Positions 17,129-27,498 of a DNA stretch of 64,000 bases are shown here, one piece after another (position 1 is the first letter of the stretch; each line of letters opens with the position of its first letter). The notes beneath the pieces were generated by a model. It ran no database searches. It was not told the origin of the DNA and saw nothing but the letters and a program-made list of their open reading frames with translations. Source of the DNA: Caulobacter sp. Root343. GTDB lineage: Bacteria; Pseudomonadota; Alphaproteobacteria; Caulobacterales; Caulobacteraceae. The stretch is from contig NZ_LMDF01000007.1 in the NCBI RefSeq assembly GCF_001425745.1, positions 372,899 to 436,898 on the forward strand, given 5' to 3'. Made by a program: the position numbers and the translations under genes.

Positions 17129-17764
17129 ATGACGGCCCGTCGGGCGCCCTTGATCGCCGCCGTCGCGGCCCTGTCCGGTCTTACCGCGACGGGCGCCGCG
17201 CTCGCGCGCCAGAACGCCCCGCAAGCCCAGACCCCGCCGTCGGCGCCGCAAGCGCCCGCGGCGCCGACGCCCGGAGAACTGCGGCCGGCACAGCCGACCC
17301 AGATTTCACCCGCGGTCGCCAATCCCAATCCGCCGGCCTCGCCGCCGGCCGCCGCGACGACGTCCAAGCCGGCCGGCACGGCGCCGGCCAAGCCGGTCGA
17401 GCCCACCAAGCGCCCGCGCTATTCGATCGCCATCCTGCAGGCGCTGGACAAGGTCACCACCGAGACCATGCGGTTCGAGGTCCCGGTTGGCCAGCCGGTC
17501 CGCTACAAGACCCTGATCTTCACCGTCCGCGCCTGCGAGACCGCCGCGTCGGACGAGATCGCGCCGGAGACGGCCGCCTATGTCGTCGTCGACACCCAGC
17601 CCAAGGCGCAGGGCGGCCGCGCCGCCCCGCCGGGACGTCAGGTCTATAAGGGCTGGATGTACGCCAGCTCGCCGGGTCTGAACCCGCTGCAGCATCCGGT
17701 CTATGACGCCTGGCTGATCGCTTGCAAGCAGTCGGTCCCGGTCGCCCCGCCCGCCAAGCCGTAA
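17129..17764 (+). CDS. DUF2155 protein, exported
   Basis: The protein is 211 aa. It has an N-terminal signal-like hydrophobic segment ([19 protein letters not shown]), a long Pro/Ala-rich spacer (residues ~30-85), and a DUF2155 domain from about residue 88. The domain contains [32 protein letters not shown] and [21 protein letters not shown]. The two Cys residues (ACE and IACK) may pair. The start at 17129 lies 2 bases after the NDUFA12 stop and gives a signal peptide, so the two genes are an operon. Family function is unknown; it is presumed to be a periplasmic or envelope protein. The last 64 bp overlap the convergent aat gene. Confidence 0.85.
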   Translation: MTARRAPLIAAVAALSGLTATGAALARQNAPQAQTPPSAPQAPAAPTPGELRPAQPTQISPAVANPNPPASPPAAATTSKPAGTAPAKPVEPTKRPRYSIAILQALDKVTTETMRFEVPVGQPVRYKTLIFTVRACETAASDEIAPETAAYVVVDTQPKAQGGRAAPPGRQVYKGWMYASSPGLNPLQHPVYDAWLIACKQSVPVAPPAKP

Positions 17765-18354
17765 AAGTCGCCCTCGACCGCCAGGGCCTTGGTCAGTCGC
17801 CGGCGATAATCCGCGCGGCTGATCTCGGTCACCCCGAACTGGGCCAGGTGGTCGGTGAGGAATTGGGTGTCCAGCAGTTGATAGCCGCCGGCGAGCAGCC
17901 GCGCGACCAGATGCACCAGCGCCACCTTGCTGGCGTCGCGCGCGGTCGAGAACATGCTCTCGCCGAAGAATGCTCCGCCCAGCGAGACGCCATACAGTCC
18001 GCCGACCAGCTCGTCGCCAAGCCAGGTCTCAACGCTGTGAGCTAGACCGCGGGCGTAGAGCTGTCCGTATAGCCGCTGGATCGGGTGGTTGATCCAGGTC
18101 TCGGCCCGGCCGGGCCGAGGGGTCGCGCAGGCCTCGATCACGGCCTCGAAGGCGGTGTCGACACGGACTTCGTAAGGGCCGTTTCGCACCGTACGGGCCA
18201 GGCGCTTGGGGATATGGAGACCGCCGAGCGGCAGCACGCCGCGCCGCTCGGGGTCGATCAGAAACACGCTTTCGTCCTCGCGGGCGTCCGCCATGGGGAA
18301 GACGCCACGCGCGTAGCAGGCGATCAGATCGTCGACCGAAAAGGCCTCATCCAT
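17701..18354 (-). CDS. aat: Leucyl/phenylalanyl-tRNA-protein transferase
   Basis: Aat adds Leu or Phe from aminoacyl-tRNA to proteins with N-terminal Arg or Lys, marking them for ClpS/ClpAP (N-end rule). The protein is 217 aa. Signatures are [10 protein letters not shown], the core around [43 protein letters not shown] and [15 protein letters not shown]. It is the last gene of an aroQ-accB-accC-aat series, with 13 bases after accC. Its 3' end overlaps the opposing DUF2155 gene by 64 bp. Confidence 0.95.
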   Translation of the reverse strand: MDEAFSVDDLIACYARGVFPMADAREDESVFLIDPERRGVLPLGGLHIPKRLARTVRNGPYEVRVDTAFEAVIEACATPRPGRAETWINHPIQRLYGQLYARGLAHSVETWLGDELVGGLYGVSLGGAFFGESMFSTARDASKVALVHLVARLLAGGYQLLDTQFLTDHLAQFGVTEISRADYRRRLTKALAVEGDFYGLAGGATGTDCLQAISQAS

Positions 18355-18367
18355 CGCCGACCTCGGA

Positions 18368-19714
<1,347 letters not shown>

Positions 19715-19719
19715 GATCG

Positions 19720-20232
19720 TTACTCGATGACGACGAGCGGCTCGCCGAACTCGACGGGCTGCGCGTCCTCGACCAGGATCTCGACGACCTTGCCGGCCTT
19801 CGGGGCCGAGATCGGGTTCATGGTCTTCATGGCCTCGACGATCAGCAGGGTCTGGCCGGCCGAGACGGTGTCGCCGACCTTGATGAAGGCGTCAGCGCCC
19901 GGCTGAGGCGACATGTAGACGGTGCCGACCATCGGCGACTTCACGGCGTCGCCGCGGGCGGCGGCCGGGGCCGGAGCGGCCTCGGCGGCCGGTGCGGCGG
20001 CCGGCGCGGTCGCGGCGGCCGGAGCCGGGGCATAGGCCGGAGCGGCGGCCTGCTGCACATAGTTCACCGGAGCGGCGGTCAGCTCGCGCGCGACGCGGAT
20101 CTTCAGGCCGCCGTGCTCGACCTCGATCTCCGTGAGGCCCGTGTCCTTCAGGATGTCCGCGATCTTGCGGACCAGACGAGCGTCGATGGCCGGAGCTTCG
20201 ACCGGATCGGCGGGGGCCTTGGGGTTCGACAT
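19720..20232 (-). CDS. accB: Biotin carboxyl carrier protein of acetyl-CoA carboxylase
   Basis: This 170-aa protein carries the biotin that shuttles CO2 between AccC and the carboxyltransferase. An N-terminal helical dimerisation part ([22 protein letters not shown]) is followed by an Ala/Pro-rich flexible linker (about 60-95). The C-terminal biotinyl domain (about 96-170) has the biotinylation site [10 protein letters not shown] and the thumb region [23 protein letters not shown]. It lies 60 bp after aroQ and directly upstream of accC. Confidence 0.97.
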   Translation of the reverse strand: MSNPKAPADPVEAPAIDARLVRKIADILKDTGLTEIEVEHGGLKIRVARELTAAPVNYVQQAAAPAYAPAPAAATAPAAAPAAEAAPAPAAARGDAVKSPMVGTVYMSPQPGADAFIKVGDTVSAGQTLLIVEAMKTMNPISAPKAGKVVEILVEDAQPVEFGEPLVVIE

Positions 20233-20292
20233 GGAAGCTTACCTTGTTCTTTTGAACGCCTCGGCGGCGGAAAACGCCGGGCGATGTCGTTG

Positions 20293-20733
20293 TTAAACGC
20301 GGATCAGGCCGAAAGCGGCCTCGATCGCCAGTTCGTAACTCGCCGCGCCGAACCCGGAGACAATTCCCGTGGCCGCCAGCGAAACATAGGTGTGGCGGCG
20401 GAATTCCTCCCTCGCCGCCGGGTTGGACAAGTGACACTCGATCACCGGGATGCTCAAGGTCTTGAGCGCATCCAGAAGCGCGATCGAGGTGTGGCCGTAG
20501 CCGGCCGGATTAATGATCAGCGCCGAGGCCGACTCACGCGCCTCGTGCACCCAATCGATCAGCACGCCCTCATGGTTGGACTGGCGGAAGACCACCGAAA
20601 CGCCGCGCGAAGCCGCCCGCGCCTCACAGCGCGTACGGACATCATCAAGCGTGTCCTTGCCGTAAATCTCAGGCTCGCGGGTCCCCAACAGGTTGAGATT
20701 AGGCCCGCTCAGCACGTGGATCGGTTTTACCAT
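20293..20733 (-). CDS. aroQ: Type II 3-dehydroquinate dehydratase
   Basis: AroQ dehydrates 3-dehydroquinate in the shikimate pathway. The protein is 146 aa, the usual dodecameric type II size. Active-site landmarks are [16 protein letters not shown] (lid Arg and Tyr), [29 protein letters not shown] and [16 protein letters not shown] (catalytic His). The start at 20733 gives the family N-terminus. aroQ upstream of accBC is a common alphaproteobacterial and gammaproteobacterial arrangement. Confidence 0.97.
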   Translation of the reverse strand: MVKPIHVLSGPNLNLLGTREPEIYGKDTLDDVRTRCEARAASRGVSVVFRQSNHEGVLIDWVHEARESASALIINPAGYGHTSIALLDALKTLSIPVIECHLSNPAAREEFRRHTYVSLAATGIVSGFGAASYELAIEAAFGLIRV

Positions 20734-20811
20734 GCGGCTCCGCCGTCGATTCCGAGGGTCTTGTATAGCCGGTTCCGTCGGGTCACAAGCACGGCTCGCT
20801 TCGGAGGTGAG

Positions 20812-21012
20812 ATGAAGCTTTTGCTGAACGGGGAAGAGCGGGACGTGGCCGAGGTGGTCACGATCGCCGATCTGGTGGCCAAGCTGGGCCTGGACGCCCG
20901 CAAGGTGGCGGTCGAACGCAACCTCGAGATCGCGCCGCGCTCGACCTACGCCGACACCGCCCTGGCGGACGGCGACCGCATCGAGATCGTCACCTTTATC
21001 GGCGGCGGTTGA
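20812..21012 (+). CDS. thiS: Sulfur carrier protein ThiS
   Basis: ThiS is a ubiquitin-like protein whose C-terminal thiocarboxylate donates sulfur to the thiazole ring of thiamine. It is 66 aa and ends in the required Gly-Gly (FIGGG). It begins [12 protein letters not shown] and carries [13 protein letters not shown], as in the family. GGAGGTGAG lies immediately upstream of the ATG. thiG follows after 45 bp, so the pair is an operon. No TPP-riboswitch consensus is present in the 78-bp leader. Confidence 0.94.
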   Translation: MKLLLNGEERDVAEVVTIADLVAKLGLDARKVAVERNLEIAPRSTYADTALADGDRIEIVTFIGGG

Positions 21013-21057
21013 TCCTGGGCATTTGAAACGGCGGCTGGCGGGGCGTAAACCAGCCGC

Positions 21058-21885
21058 ATGAACGCGCACGTCTCCCCCGACTCCGTCTCGGCTCCCCAAG
21101 CTTCGAATGGCGACGCCGAAGAAACCTGGACCGTCGCCGGCCGCACCTTCCGCTCGCGCCTGATCGTCGGCACGGGCAAGTACAAGGACTACGCGACCAA
21201 CGCCGCCGCCGCCCGCGCGGCCGGGGCCGAGATCGTCACCGTGGCCGTGCGCCGCGTGAACCTGACCGATCCCAGCCAGCCGCTGCTGGTCGACTACATC
21301 AAGCCGACCGAATTCACCTATCTCCCCAACACCGCGGGCTGCTTCACCGGCGAGGACGCCGTGCGCACCCTGCGCCTGGCCCGCGAGGCTGGCGGCTGGG
21401 ACCTGGTGAAGCTGGAGGTCCTCAGTGACCCCAAGACCCTGTTCCCGGACATGGAAGAGACCCTGCGCTCGCTGAAGCTGCTGGTCGCCGAAGGCTTCCA
21501 GGTCATGGTCTATTGCTCGGACGACCCGGTCTACGCCCGCAAGCTGGAAGAGGCCGGCGCGGTGGCGATCATGCCGCTGGGCGCGCCGATCGGCTCGGGC
21601 CTGGGCATCCAGAACCGCGTCAACCTGCGGATCATCGTCGAGAACGCCAAGGTGCCGGTGCTGGTCGACGCCGGGGTCGGCACGGCCTCGGACGCGGCGA
21701 TCGGCATGGAACTGGGCTGCGACGCCATCCTGATGAACACCGCCATCGCCGAGGCCAAGGATCCGATCCGCATGGCCAAGGCGATGAAGCACGCCGTCAT
21801 CGCCGGCCGCGAGGCCTACTTGGCCGGCCGGATGCAGAAGCGGCTCTACGCGGATCCGAGTTCGCCGCTGGCGGGGCTGATCTAG
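21058..21885 (+). CDS. thiG: Thiazole synthase ThiG
   Basis: ThiG forms the thiazole phosphate from deoxyxylulose phosphate, dehydroglycine or iminoglycine, and ThiS thiocarboxylate. The protein is 275 aa, slightly longer than typical because of a ~25-residue N-terminal extension. The core starts at [20 protein letters not shown]. Other signatures are [49 protein letters not shown] and [19 protein letters not shown]. Its stop TAG is shared in a CTAG with the opposing DsbA-like gene (21882-21885). The other thiamine genes are not in the window. Confidence 0.97.
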   Translation: MNAHVSPDSVSAPQASNGDAEETWTVAGRTFRSRLIVGTGKYKDYATNAAAARAAGAEIVTVAVRRVNLTDPSQPLLVDYIKPTEFTYLPNTAGCFTGEDAVRTLRLAREAGGWDLVKLEVLSDPKTLFPDMEETLRSLKLLVAEGFQVMVYCSDDPVYARKLEEAGAVAIMPLGAPIGSGLGIQNRVNLRIIVENAKVPVLVDAGVGTASDAAIGMELGCDAILMNTAIAEAKDPIRMAKAMKHAVIAGREAYLAGRMQKRLYADPSSPLAGLI

Positions 21886-22622
21886 CCCGCCTTCGCGGCG
21901 CTTGCCCGAGTCTGCTCGATCGCCAACCTCAGGGCGTTGATGTCGGCGCCGGGGACCAGGGTGTCGCCGACGATGAAGGCCGGGGTGCCGGACAAGGCCA
22001 GGGTCTTGGCCAGGGCGTCGGTGTCGGCCAGGTGCTGGGTCACGGCCTGACTCTCGCCAAGCGGCTTGGCCTTGTCGAGGTCGATGCCGACGTTCTTGGC
22101 GATGCGCAGGGCGCCGGCCGCGTCGAGCGCGTTCTCGGCCATCAGGGCCTTGTATAGCTCCAGGCTCTTGCCTTGGTCCTTGGCGCCGAGCGCGATGCGG
22201 GCGGCGGCTTCGCTGTCGCGGCCGAAGATCACGAAATCCTTCAGCACCAGGCGAATGTCCGGGTTCTTCTGGACCAGCTCGACGATCTCCGGCGCGGCGT
22301 GGCGGCAGTAGCCGCAGCGATAGTCGAAGAATTCGGTGACCGTGATCGAGCCAGCCGGATTGATGACGATGTCGCGCGGGTCGCGCTCGATGGCCTGCCG
22401 GTACTGGCCGATGGCCTTCTGCGACGAGGCGGCCTGCTGGGCGGCCTGCTTCTCCTGCAGCTTCTGGCTGGCTTCCATCAGCACCTCGGGGTGCTCCAGC
22501 AGATAGGCGCGGACCTTTTCACCGAACGCCTTGTCGGGCTTGGCCTGGTCGCAGCCGGCGAGGGTCAGGCTGGCGATAGCCAGCGGCAGGGCGAGGGTCG
22601 CGGCGCGACGAAGCAGGGTCAT
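21882..22622 (-). CDS. DsbA-family thioredoxin-fold lipoprotein
   Basis: The protein is 246 aa. The signal peptide has a lipobox, LTLAGC, with Cys24, so it is probably a lipoprotein of the periplasmic face. An N-terminal helical segment ([22 protein letters not shown]) is typical of ScsC/Com1-type DsbA proteins and may mediate oligomerisation. The thioredoxin domain starts about residue 90 with [20 protein letters not shown] (CxxC at 103/106) and the cis-Pro loop [10 protein letters not shown]. It should act as a periplasmic thiol oxidase or isomerase. It lies 28 bp after the M48 protease gene in the same direction. Confidence 0.9.
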   Translation of the reverse strand: MTLLRRAATLALPLAIASLTLAGCDQAKPDKAFGEKVRAYLLEHPEVLMEASQKLQEKQAAQQAASSQKAIGQYRQAIERDPRDIVINPAGSITVTEFFDYRCGYCRHAAPEIVELVQKNPDIRLVLKDFVIFGRDSEAAARIALGAKDQGKSLELYKALMAENALDAAGALRIAKNVGIDLDKAKPLGESQAVTQHLADTDALAKTLALSGTPAFIVGDTLVPGADINALRLAIEQTRASAAKAG

Positions 22623-22649
22623 CGATATCTCGAAACAGGTGAGGGCGGC

Positions 22650-24080
22650 CTAGCGGCCGAGGTTGGATTGGACCGCGCCTTCCTTGGCCAGGGCCTTGAG
22701 GTCCTGGTTGGAGGGGCGGGAGGCCAGGACGATGTCGGTGGCGCGGCGCCAGTCCGGCGTGTTCTTGGTCAGCAGTTCGCGGGCCCGCATGGCGAAGACC
22801 CGGGCCTCCTGGACGGCGCCCAGCGAGAAATACTGTTCGGCCGTCGCCAGGCGCGCCTCGCCGTCCTTCTTCTGCTTGTCGTAGGCCTGGGCCAGCAGGC
22901 GCCAGGTGACGGAATTGTCGGGATCGTTCAGCAGGCTGCGCTTCAGCTCCTGGACGCCTTCCTCGACCTTCTTGGGGTCATCCAGGCTGATCAGGGTCTG
23001 GCCGAGATTGACGCGCAGCAGGGCGGCGTCGGGCTTCAGTTCCACGGACTTGCGCTGCGGTTCCTCGGCCAGGACGATGCGGTTGAACTCGAACAGGATC
23101 TGGCCCTTCAGCTCCCACAGATAGGGATTGTCGGGGTGCTCGGCGATCAACGGATCCAGCAGACCCAGGGCCCGGTCGGGCTCCTTCATCTGGTAATAGG
23201 CGATGGCGCGGGCGTAGCGGGCCGGAAAGCCGGTGTCGGTCTCCTTGTACTTCATCAAGGCGACTTGCGGGTTCAGGAAGCCTTCCAGCTTGGCCTTCAT
23301 CACCTCGTGCTGGGCCAGGTCCTCGGGCGTGTCGACGGCGCTGTAGTGCGGTTGGCGCTCGACGCGGCTGCGCAGCACCTCGATCCGTTCGGACGATAGG
23401 GGGTGGCTGCGGAAATAGGCGAAGCGGCGAGCCTGGTCGAAGACTTCCTGGTAGCGGAAGTTGTCGAAGAACTCCACGAGACCGCGGCCCGACTGGCCGG
23501 TGGCTTCCAGGAAGCCGGCGCCGGCCTGGTCAGCGCGCGACTCCTGTTCGCGGCTATAGCCCAGGGCGCCCAGAGCCCCGGCATATTGGGCGTTGCCGAG
23601 AAGCATCGCGGCGCCGTCCGCGGAACCGGCCAGGGCGGCCAGGACGCCCAGGCCCATGGTCAGGATCATCGGCTTGAGGCCGGCCTTCATCATCTCGTCC
23701 GAACGGGTCGGGTGGCCGCCGGCCAGGTGCCCGGTTTCGTGGGCGATGACGCCGCGCAGCTGGTTGGGGTTCTCGGTCTGCAGAATCAGGCCGGTGTTGA
23801 GGCCCATCTGCAGGCCTTGTGTCGCGAAGGCGTTCAGCGATTTGTCGCCGACGATCAGGATTCGGACGGTCTTGGGATCCAGCCCCGCCGCCGCGTAGAT
23901 CGGATCGGCGTCGTGGTGCAGGATCTCCTCGATCTCGGTGTCGCGGATCAGGGAAGGGCCGCCATCCTGGGCGAAGGCGACCTGGGGCGCTCCAGACGCG
24001 AGGATGGACAGGGCGGACAACGCCACACCCAGTCGTCTCCCGGTCTGGCGCCTCCCGGCGCGCCCGCTACGCGAGGTCAT
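22650..24080 (-). CDS. M48 metalloprotease with TPR domain (BepA/YfgC family)
   Basis: The protein is 476 aa with a signal peptide (residues ~1-37, ending QVAFA). The peptidase M48 domain has the zinc site HETGH (His114, Glu115, His118) in NQLRGVIAHETGHLAGGHPTR, and the third ligand is in SREQESRADQAG. The C-terminal ~200 residues form TPR-like helices (AIAYYQMKEPDRALGLLDPLIAEHPDNPYLW). This layout matches BepA, which degrades or assists misfolded outer-membrane LptD and BAM substrates. It is probably periplasmic and co-transcribed with the DsbA-like lipoprotein downstream, which suggests a shared envelope quality-control role. Confidence 0.9.
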   Translation of the reverse strand: MTSRSGRAGRRQTGRRLGVALSALSILASGAPQVAFAQDGGPSLIRDTEIEEILHHDADPIYAAAGLDPKTVRILIVGDKSLNAFATQGLQMGLNTGLILQTENPNQLRGVIAHETGHLAGGHPTRSDEMMKAGLKPMILTMGLGVLAALAGSADGAAMLLGNAQYAGALGALGYSREQESRADQAGAGFLEATGQSGRGLVEFFDNFRYQEVFDQARRFAYFRSHPLSSERIEVLRSRVERQPHYSAVDTPEDLAQHEVMKAKLEGFLNPQVALMKYKETDTGFPARYARAIAYYQMKEPDRALGLLDPLIAEHPDNPYLWELKGQILFEFNRIVLAEEPQRKSVELKPDAALLRVNLGQTLISLDDPKKVEEGVQELKRSLLNDPDNSVTWRLLAQAYDKQKKDGEARLATAEQYFSLGAVQEARVFAMRARELLTKNTPDWRRATDIVLASRPSNQDLKALAKEGAVQSNLGR

Positions 24081-24195
24081 CGCATGATCTCCAGATCGCG
24101 CCCCCGCGAACCCTGACCAGTGTAACTTGGATAGCGCGGCCGAGGGAACAAGGCTTTCCGTTCCACCGTCCCACGATTTTCACGTATGACGAATT

Positions 24196-24232
24196 CGGCC
24201 CGCGCACCGATCAGGATGCGCGGGCCGTTTTT
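24196..24232 (+). terminator. Strong hairpin with T-run on the + strand in the rne/M48 gap
   Basis: A perfect 11-bp stem, cggcccgcgca (24196-24206) with tgcgcgggccg (24217-24227), has a 10-base loop and TTTTT at 24228-24232. The T-run is on the + strand, although both flanking genes are on the minus strand. On the minus strand the same hairpin directly follows the rne stop but lacks a U tract. It may therefore protect the rne 3' end, or end an unrecognised + strand transcript. Confidence 0.75.
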
Positions 24233-24239
24233 CGTCAGC

Positions 24240-26954
24240 CTAGCGGCGCCACCAGCCCTTGCGGGGCTTTTCGGGCGGGGTGGTGATTTCGTTCGGATCA
24301 GGCTCGGCCGGGGCGGCGGGAGCCGCTTCGGCGACGACGGGCTCCGGAGCTGGAACGGGCTCGGGCGCGGCCGCGACGACCGGGACTTCTTCCGGTTCCG
24401 GCGGAGCGACGGCGACCGTTTCTGTCACGACCTCGGCGACGGCTTCGGCCGTTTCGGCAGCGTCCGCCGCGGCGGCCTTCTTGCCCCGGGCGCGAGGGCG
24501 CTTGGCCTTCTTCGGCGCTTCCTCGGCTTCGGGCAGCTCGACCCAGACATCAGCCGGCGGACCGGAGATGATCGGCGGGGCCAGGATCGGAGCCTCGAAC
24601 GGCTCGGCGGGGGCCTCGGGGCTCATCACCTCGACCGGCGCGGCTTCGACCGCGGCGACTTCGGCGCGATCGCCCCGACGACCGCGATCGCGGCCACGGC
24701 GGCCGCGTTCGCGGGCCGGGCGGTCCTCACGCTCGGGACGCTCGACGCGTTCCGGACGTTCGGCGGCCTCGGGCGCTTCGGCGCGGGCTTCCGGCGCCGG
24801 ACGGCGCGGTTCGCTGTTGCCGCCGACTAGGGCGGCCGGGTCGTGCCAGGTGAAGACGTTCTCGCCGAACGGGACGCGCGGACGGATCCAGACGAAGGCG
24901 TCGGCCGGACGATCACCATCCTCGCGACCGCCACGACGGCCGCCACGACGGCCACGGCGACGACGGCGACGACGGGCGTCCTCGTCCTCGTCGCCGAACT
25001 CGGCGCGGTCCTCGGCGTCGCCTTCGACCTCGTCCTCGTCGGCTTCGACCTCTGCCCCGGCCTCGGCCTCGGGCTCCTCGCGACGGCCGCGGCTGCGGCC
25101 GCGATCACGGCGGCGGCGGCCCTTGCGGTCGCCGCGATCGTCTTCGCGGGCCTGCTTGCGGCTCGAGGCGTCGTCGTCGTCGGTGTCCTCGCGCTCGATG
25201 TCGTCCTCGTCCTCGAGGTCGATCTCTTCGTCGTCCTCTTCCTCGTCGACGAAGGCGGTCGGATCGAAGTCGTCCTCCTCGACATAGGGCGGCGGGGCGA
25301 CGGCGATGCGCTCGCCCAGCTCCGTGCGCTCGATCTCCTGGTCGCCGGCGTGCAGGCTGTCATCAACCAGCACGGTGATGTGCAGGCCGTGGGTCTGCTG
25401 CAGGCGCTGCAGGTAGGCGCGCTTTTCGTTGAGGATGTAGAGGCCGACCGAGCGGGCGACCTTCAGGATCACCGCGCCGCTGCCCTTCAGGGCCTCGGCC
25501 TCGACGGCGCGCAGGGCGGCCAGGGCGCTGGACTCGACCGAGCGGACCCGGCCGGTGCCTTCGCAGTGTTCGCAGACGTGGGTCGTGCCTTCCAGGACGC
25601 CGGTGCGGCGACGCTGGCGGCTGATCTCCATCAGGCCGAAGCCCGAGATCTTGCCCATCTGGATGCGGGCGCGGTCGTCCTTGAGGGAGTCCTTGAGGAC
25701 CTTCTCGACCGCGCGGTTGTTCTTGCCTTCATCCATGTCGATGAAGTCGATGACGATCAGGCCGGCCAGGTCGCGCAGGCGCAGCTGGCGGGCGGCCTCC
25801 TCGGCGGCTTCCATATTGGTCTTGAGAGCCGTGGCCTCGATGTTGCGCTCGCGCGTGGCCTTGCCCGAGTTGACGTCGATGGCGACCAGGGCCTCGGTCT
25901 GGTTGATCACCAGATAGCCGCCGGAGCGCAGCGGCACGACCGGCGAATAGATCTGGGCCAGATGGTCCTCGATCTTGTGCTTCACGAACAGCGGGGTCGG
26001 GTCGCGGTAGTTGAAGACCTTCTTGGCCTGGCTCGGCATCAGCATGCGCATGAAGTCGCGCGCTTCCTTGTAGCCGGCGTCGCCCTCGACCCAGATGCCG
26101 TCCAGGTCCTTGTCGTACATGTCGCGGATGGCGCGCTTGACGAGGTCTTCCTCCTCGTAGATCAGCGCCGGCGCGATCGAATGCAGCGTGTTCTCGCGGA
26201 TGTTTTCCCACAAGCGCAGCAGGTACTCGTAGTCGCGCTTGATCTCGGCCTTGGTGCGCTTGGCGCCGGCCGTGCGGACGATCAGGCCCATGCCCTGCGG
26301 CACGTCCAGGCTTTGGACCACGCCCTTCAGGCGCTTGCGGTCGGTCACCGCCGTGATCTTGCGGCTGATGCCGCCGCCGCGGGCGGTGTTGGGCATCAGG
26401 ACGCCGTAGCGGCCGGCCAGCGACAGGTAGGTGGTCAGCGCCGCGCCCTTGTTGCCGCGCTCTTCCTTGACGACCTGGACCAGCATGATCTGCCGGCGGC
26501 GGATCACTTCCTGGATCTTGTACTTGCGCATCAGCCGGCGCTTGCGCCGCGCCAGCTCTTCCTCGACGTCGTCATCGTCGTCGTCGACCGCGTGACCGCC
26601 GCCGTTGACGTCGTCCTCGTCGTCGCCGCCCGAGGCGCGACGCGAGACCGGGGTGTCGTCCTCGTCATCGCCCGAGTCATCGCGCATCAGCGCTTCACGG
26701 TCGGCGACCGGGATCTGGTAGTAGTCCGGGTGGATTTCGTTGAACGCCAGGAAGCCGTGACGATTGCCGCCGTACTCGATGAACGCAGCCTGGAGGCTGG
26801 GTTCGACGCGCGTCACCTTGGCGAGATAGATGTTCCCACGGAGCTGTTTGCGGGTCTGGCTTTCGAAATCGAATTCTTCAACCCGAGTTCCGTCCACGAC
26901 GACCACACGCGTCTCTTCGGCGTGTGCTGCGTCGATCAGCATCTTCTTCGACAT
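24240..26954 (-). CDS. rne: Ribonuclease E, scaffold of the RNA degradosome
   Basis: The protein is 904 aa. The S1 RNA-binding domain (about 37-125 with an acidic insertion) opens with GNIYLAKVTRVEPSLQAAF. The 5'-sensor/RNase H and DNase I-like catalytic region includes ALVAIDVNSGKATRERN and IDFIDMDEGKNNRAVEK (metal-binding Asp residues). The Zn-link is THVCEHCEGTGR. The C-terminal ~370 residues are disordered, with Asp/Glu stretches alternating with Arg-rich patches. The extreme C-terminus is KPRKGWWRR, the short motif known in Caulobacter to bind PNPase. The start at 26954 is chosen over an in-frame ATG five codons earlier because homologues begin MSKKMLIDAAH. It turns over mRNA and processes rRNA and tRNA. 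Confidence 0.96.
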   Translation of the reverse strand: MSKKMLIDAAHAEETRVVVVDGTRVEEFDFESQTRKQLRGNIYLAKVTRVEPSLQAAFIEYGGNRHGFLAFNEIHPDYYQIPVADREALMRDDSGDDEDDTPVSRRASGGDDEDDVNGGGHAVDDDDDDVEEELARRKRRLMRKYKIQEVIRRRQIMLVQVVKEERGNKGAALTTYLSLAGRYGVLMPNTARGGGISRKITAVTDRKRLKGVVQSLDVPQGMGLIVRTAGAKRTKAEIKRDYEYLLRLWENIRENTLHSIAPALIYEEEDLVKRAIRDMYDKDLDGIWVEGDAGYKEARDFMRMLMPSQAKKVFNYRDPTPLFVKHKIEDHLAQIYSPVVPLRSGGYLVINQTEALVAIDVNSGKATRERNIEATALKTNMEAAEEAARQLRLRDLAGLIVIDFIDMDEGKNNRAVEKVLKDSLKDDRARIQMGKISGFGLMEISRQRRRTGVLEGTTHVCEHCEGTGRVRSVESSALAALRAVEAEALKGSGAVILKVARSVGLYILNEKRAYLQRLQQTHGLHITVLVDDSLHAGDQEIERTELGERIAVAPPPYVEEDDFDPTAFVDEEEDDEEIDLEDEDDIEREDTDDDDASSRKQAREDDRGDRKGRRRRDRGRSRGRREEPEAEAGAEVEADEDEVEGDAEDRAEFGDEDEDARRRRRRRGRRGGRRGGREDGDRPADAFVWIRPRVPFGENVFTWHDPAALVGGNSEPRRPAPEARAEAPEAAERPERVERPEREDRPARERGRRGRDRGRRGDRAEVAAVEAAPVEVMSPEAPAEPFEAPILAPPIISGPPADVWVELPEAEEAPKKAKRPRARGKKAAAADAAETAEAVAEVVTETVAVAPPEPEEVPVVAAAPEPVPAPEPVVAEAAPAAPAEPDPNEITTPPEKPRKGWWRR

Positions 26955-27498
26955 TAAGGAAGTCTCCACGGCGCGCGGCGGGCGCGAGGCCCGGGCGCCG
27001 ATATGAATGAAGGGCGCGCGCGTCGCCGTCCGTCGCTCCGACTGTGCGGGTGCGAGAGGTCGGATGCCAATGGCGGACGGGTGCGGCGCAGCCCATTGAG
27101 GTTTCGTTTTTCCCTACCACGCTGGGCGCGGACTGGAGTTTCGCCTGTCGCGCCAGATGGCGCGGCTAGGATGGCGCGTCGTCGCCAGGAGGGCGTTTGA
27201 GCCCGACGCGAGCCCCGTGAAACGGCGTCTCGGTAGGCGTCTTGCCCGTTCCGTCGGCCGCGTCTCGAACACTATCTAGTCTGCCGTTCCCGCTTCGGAA
27301 GAGGTTCAGGACCACTTTCAAGGCGGAGGCGGCTCGCACGGAGTCGTGACGATCACGGACTTCGCACGCGGCGGGACTGTAGCCACATCGGCGCGCAAAA
27401 GAAAAGCTTTCGACGGATGATCTCGGCTTAACCCTTTCGCTACCGCGTCCGAGCGATATTGACGTTCGGTTCACCAGTTCCGGATACCGCGGGCGGGT
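26955..27498. other. Divergent intergenic region between rne and amiC
   Basis: This 544-bp stretch has no supported gene. The short frames in it have no coding signature. It must hold both promoters and probably a long rne 5' leader, as is common for autoregulated RNase E genes. A weak -10-like word (ACTAGATA read leftward, near 27275) is visible but lacks a good -35. TTGACG at about 27459 could serve amiC. Confidence 0.5.

Noticed and set aside
20734..20811. Possible TPP riboswitch before thiSG
   Set aside because: The 78-base leader lacks the conserved CTGAGA and ACCTGATCTGG-like elements of the THI box.
24843..26957. A 704-codon frame antisense to rne
   Set aside because: The product is a low-complexity Val/Leu/Asp/Gly string produced by the biased codons of rne.
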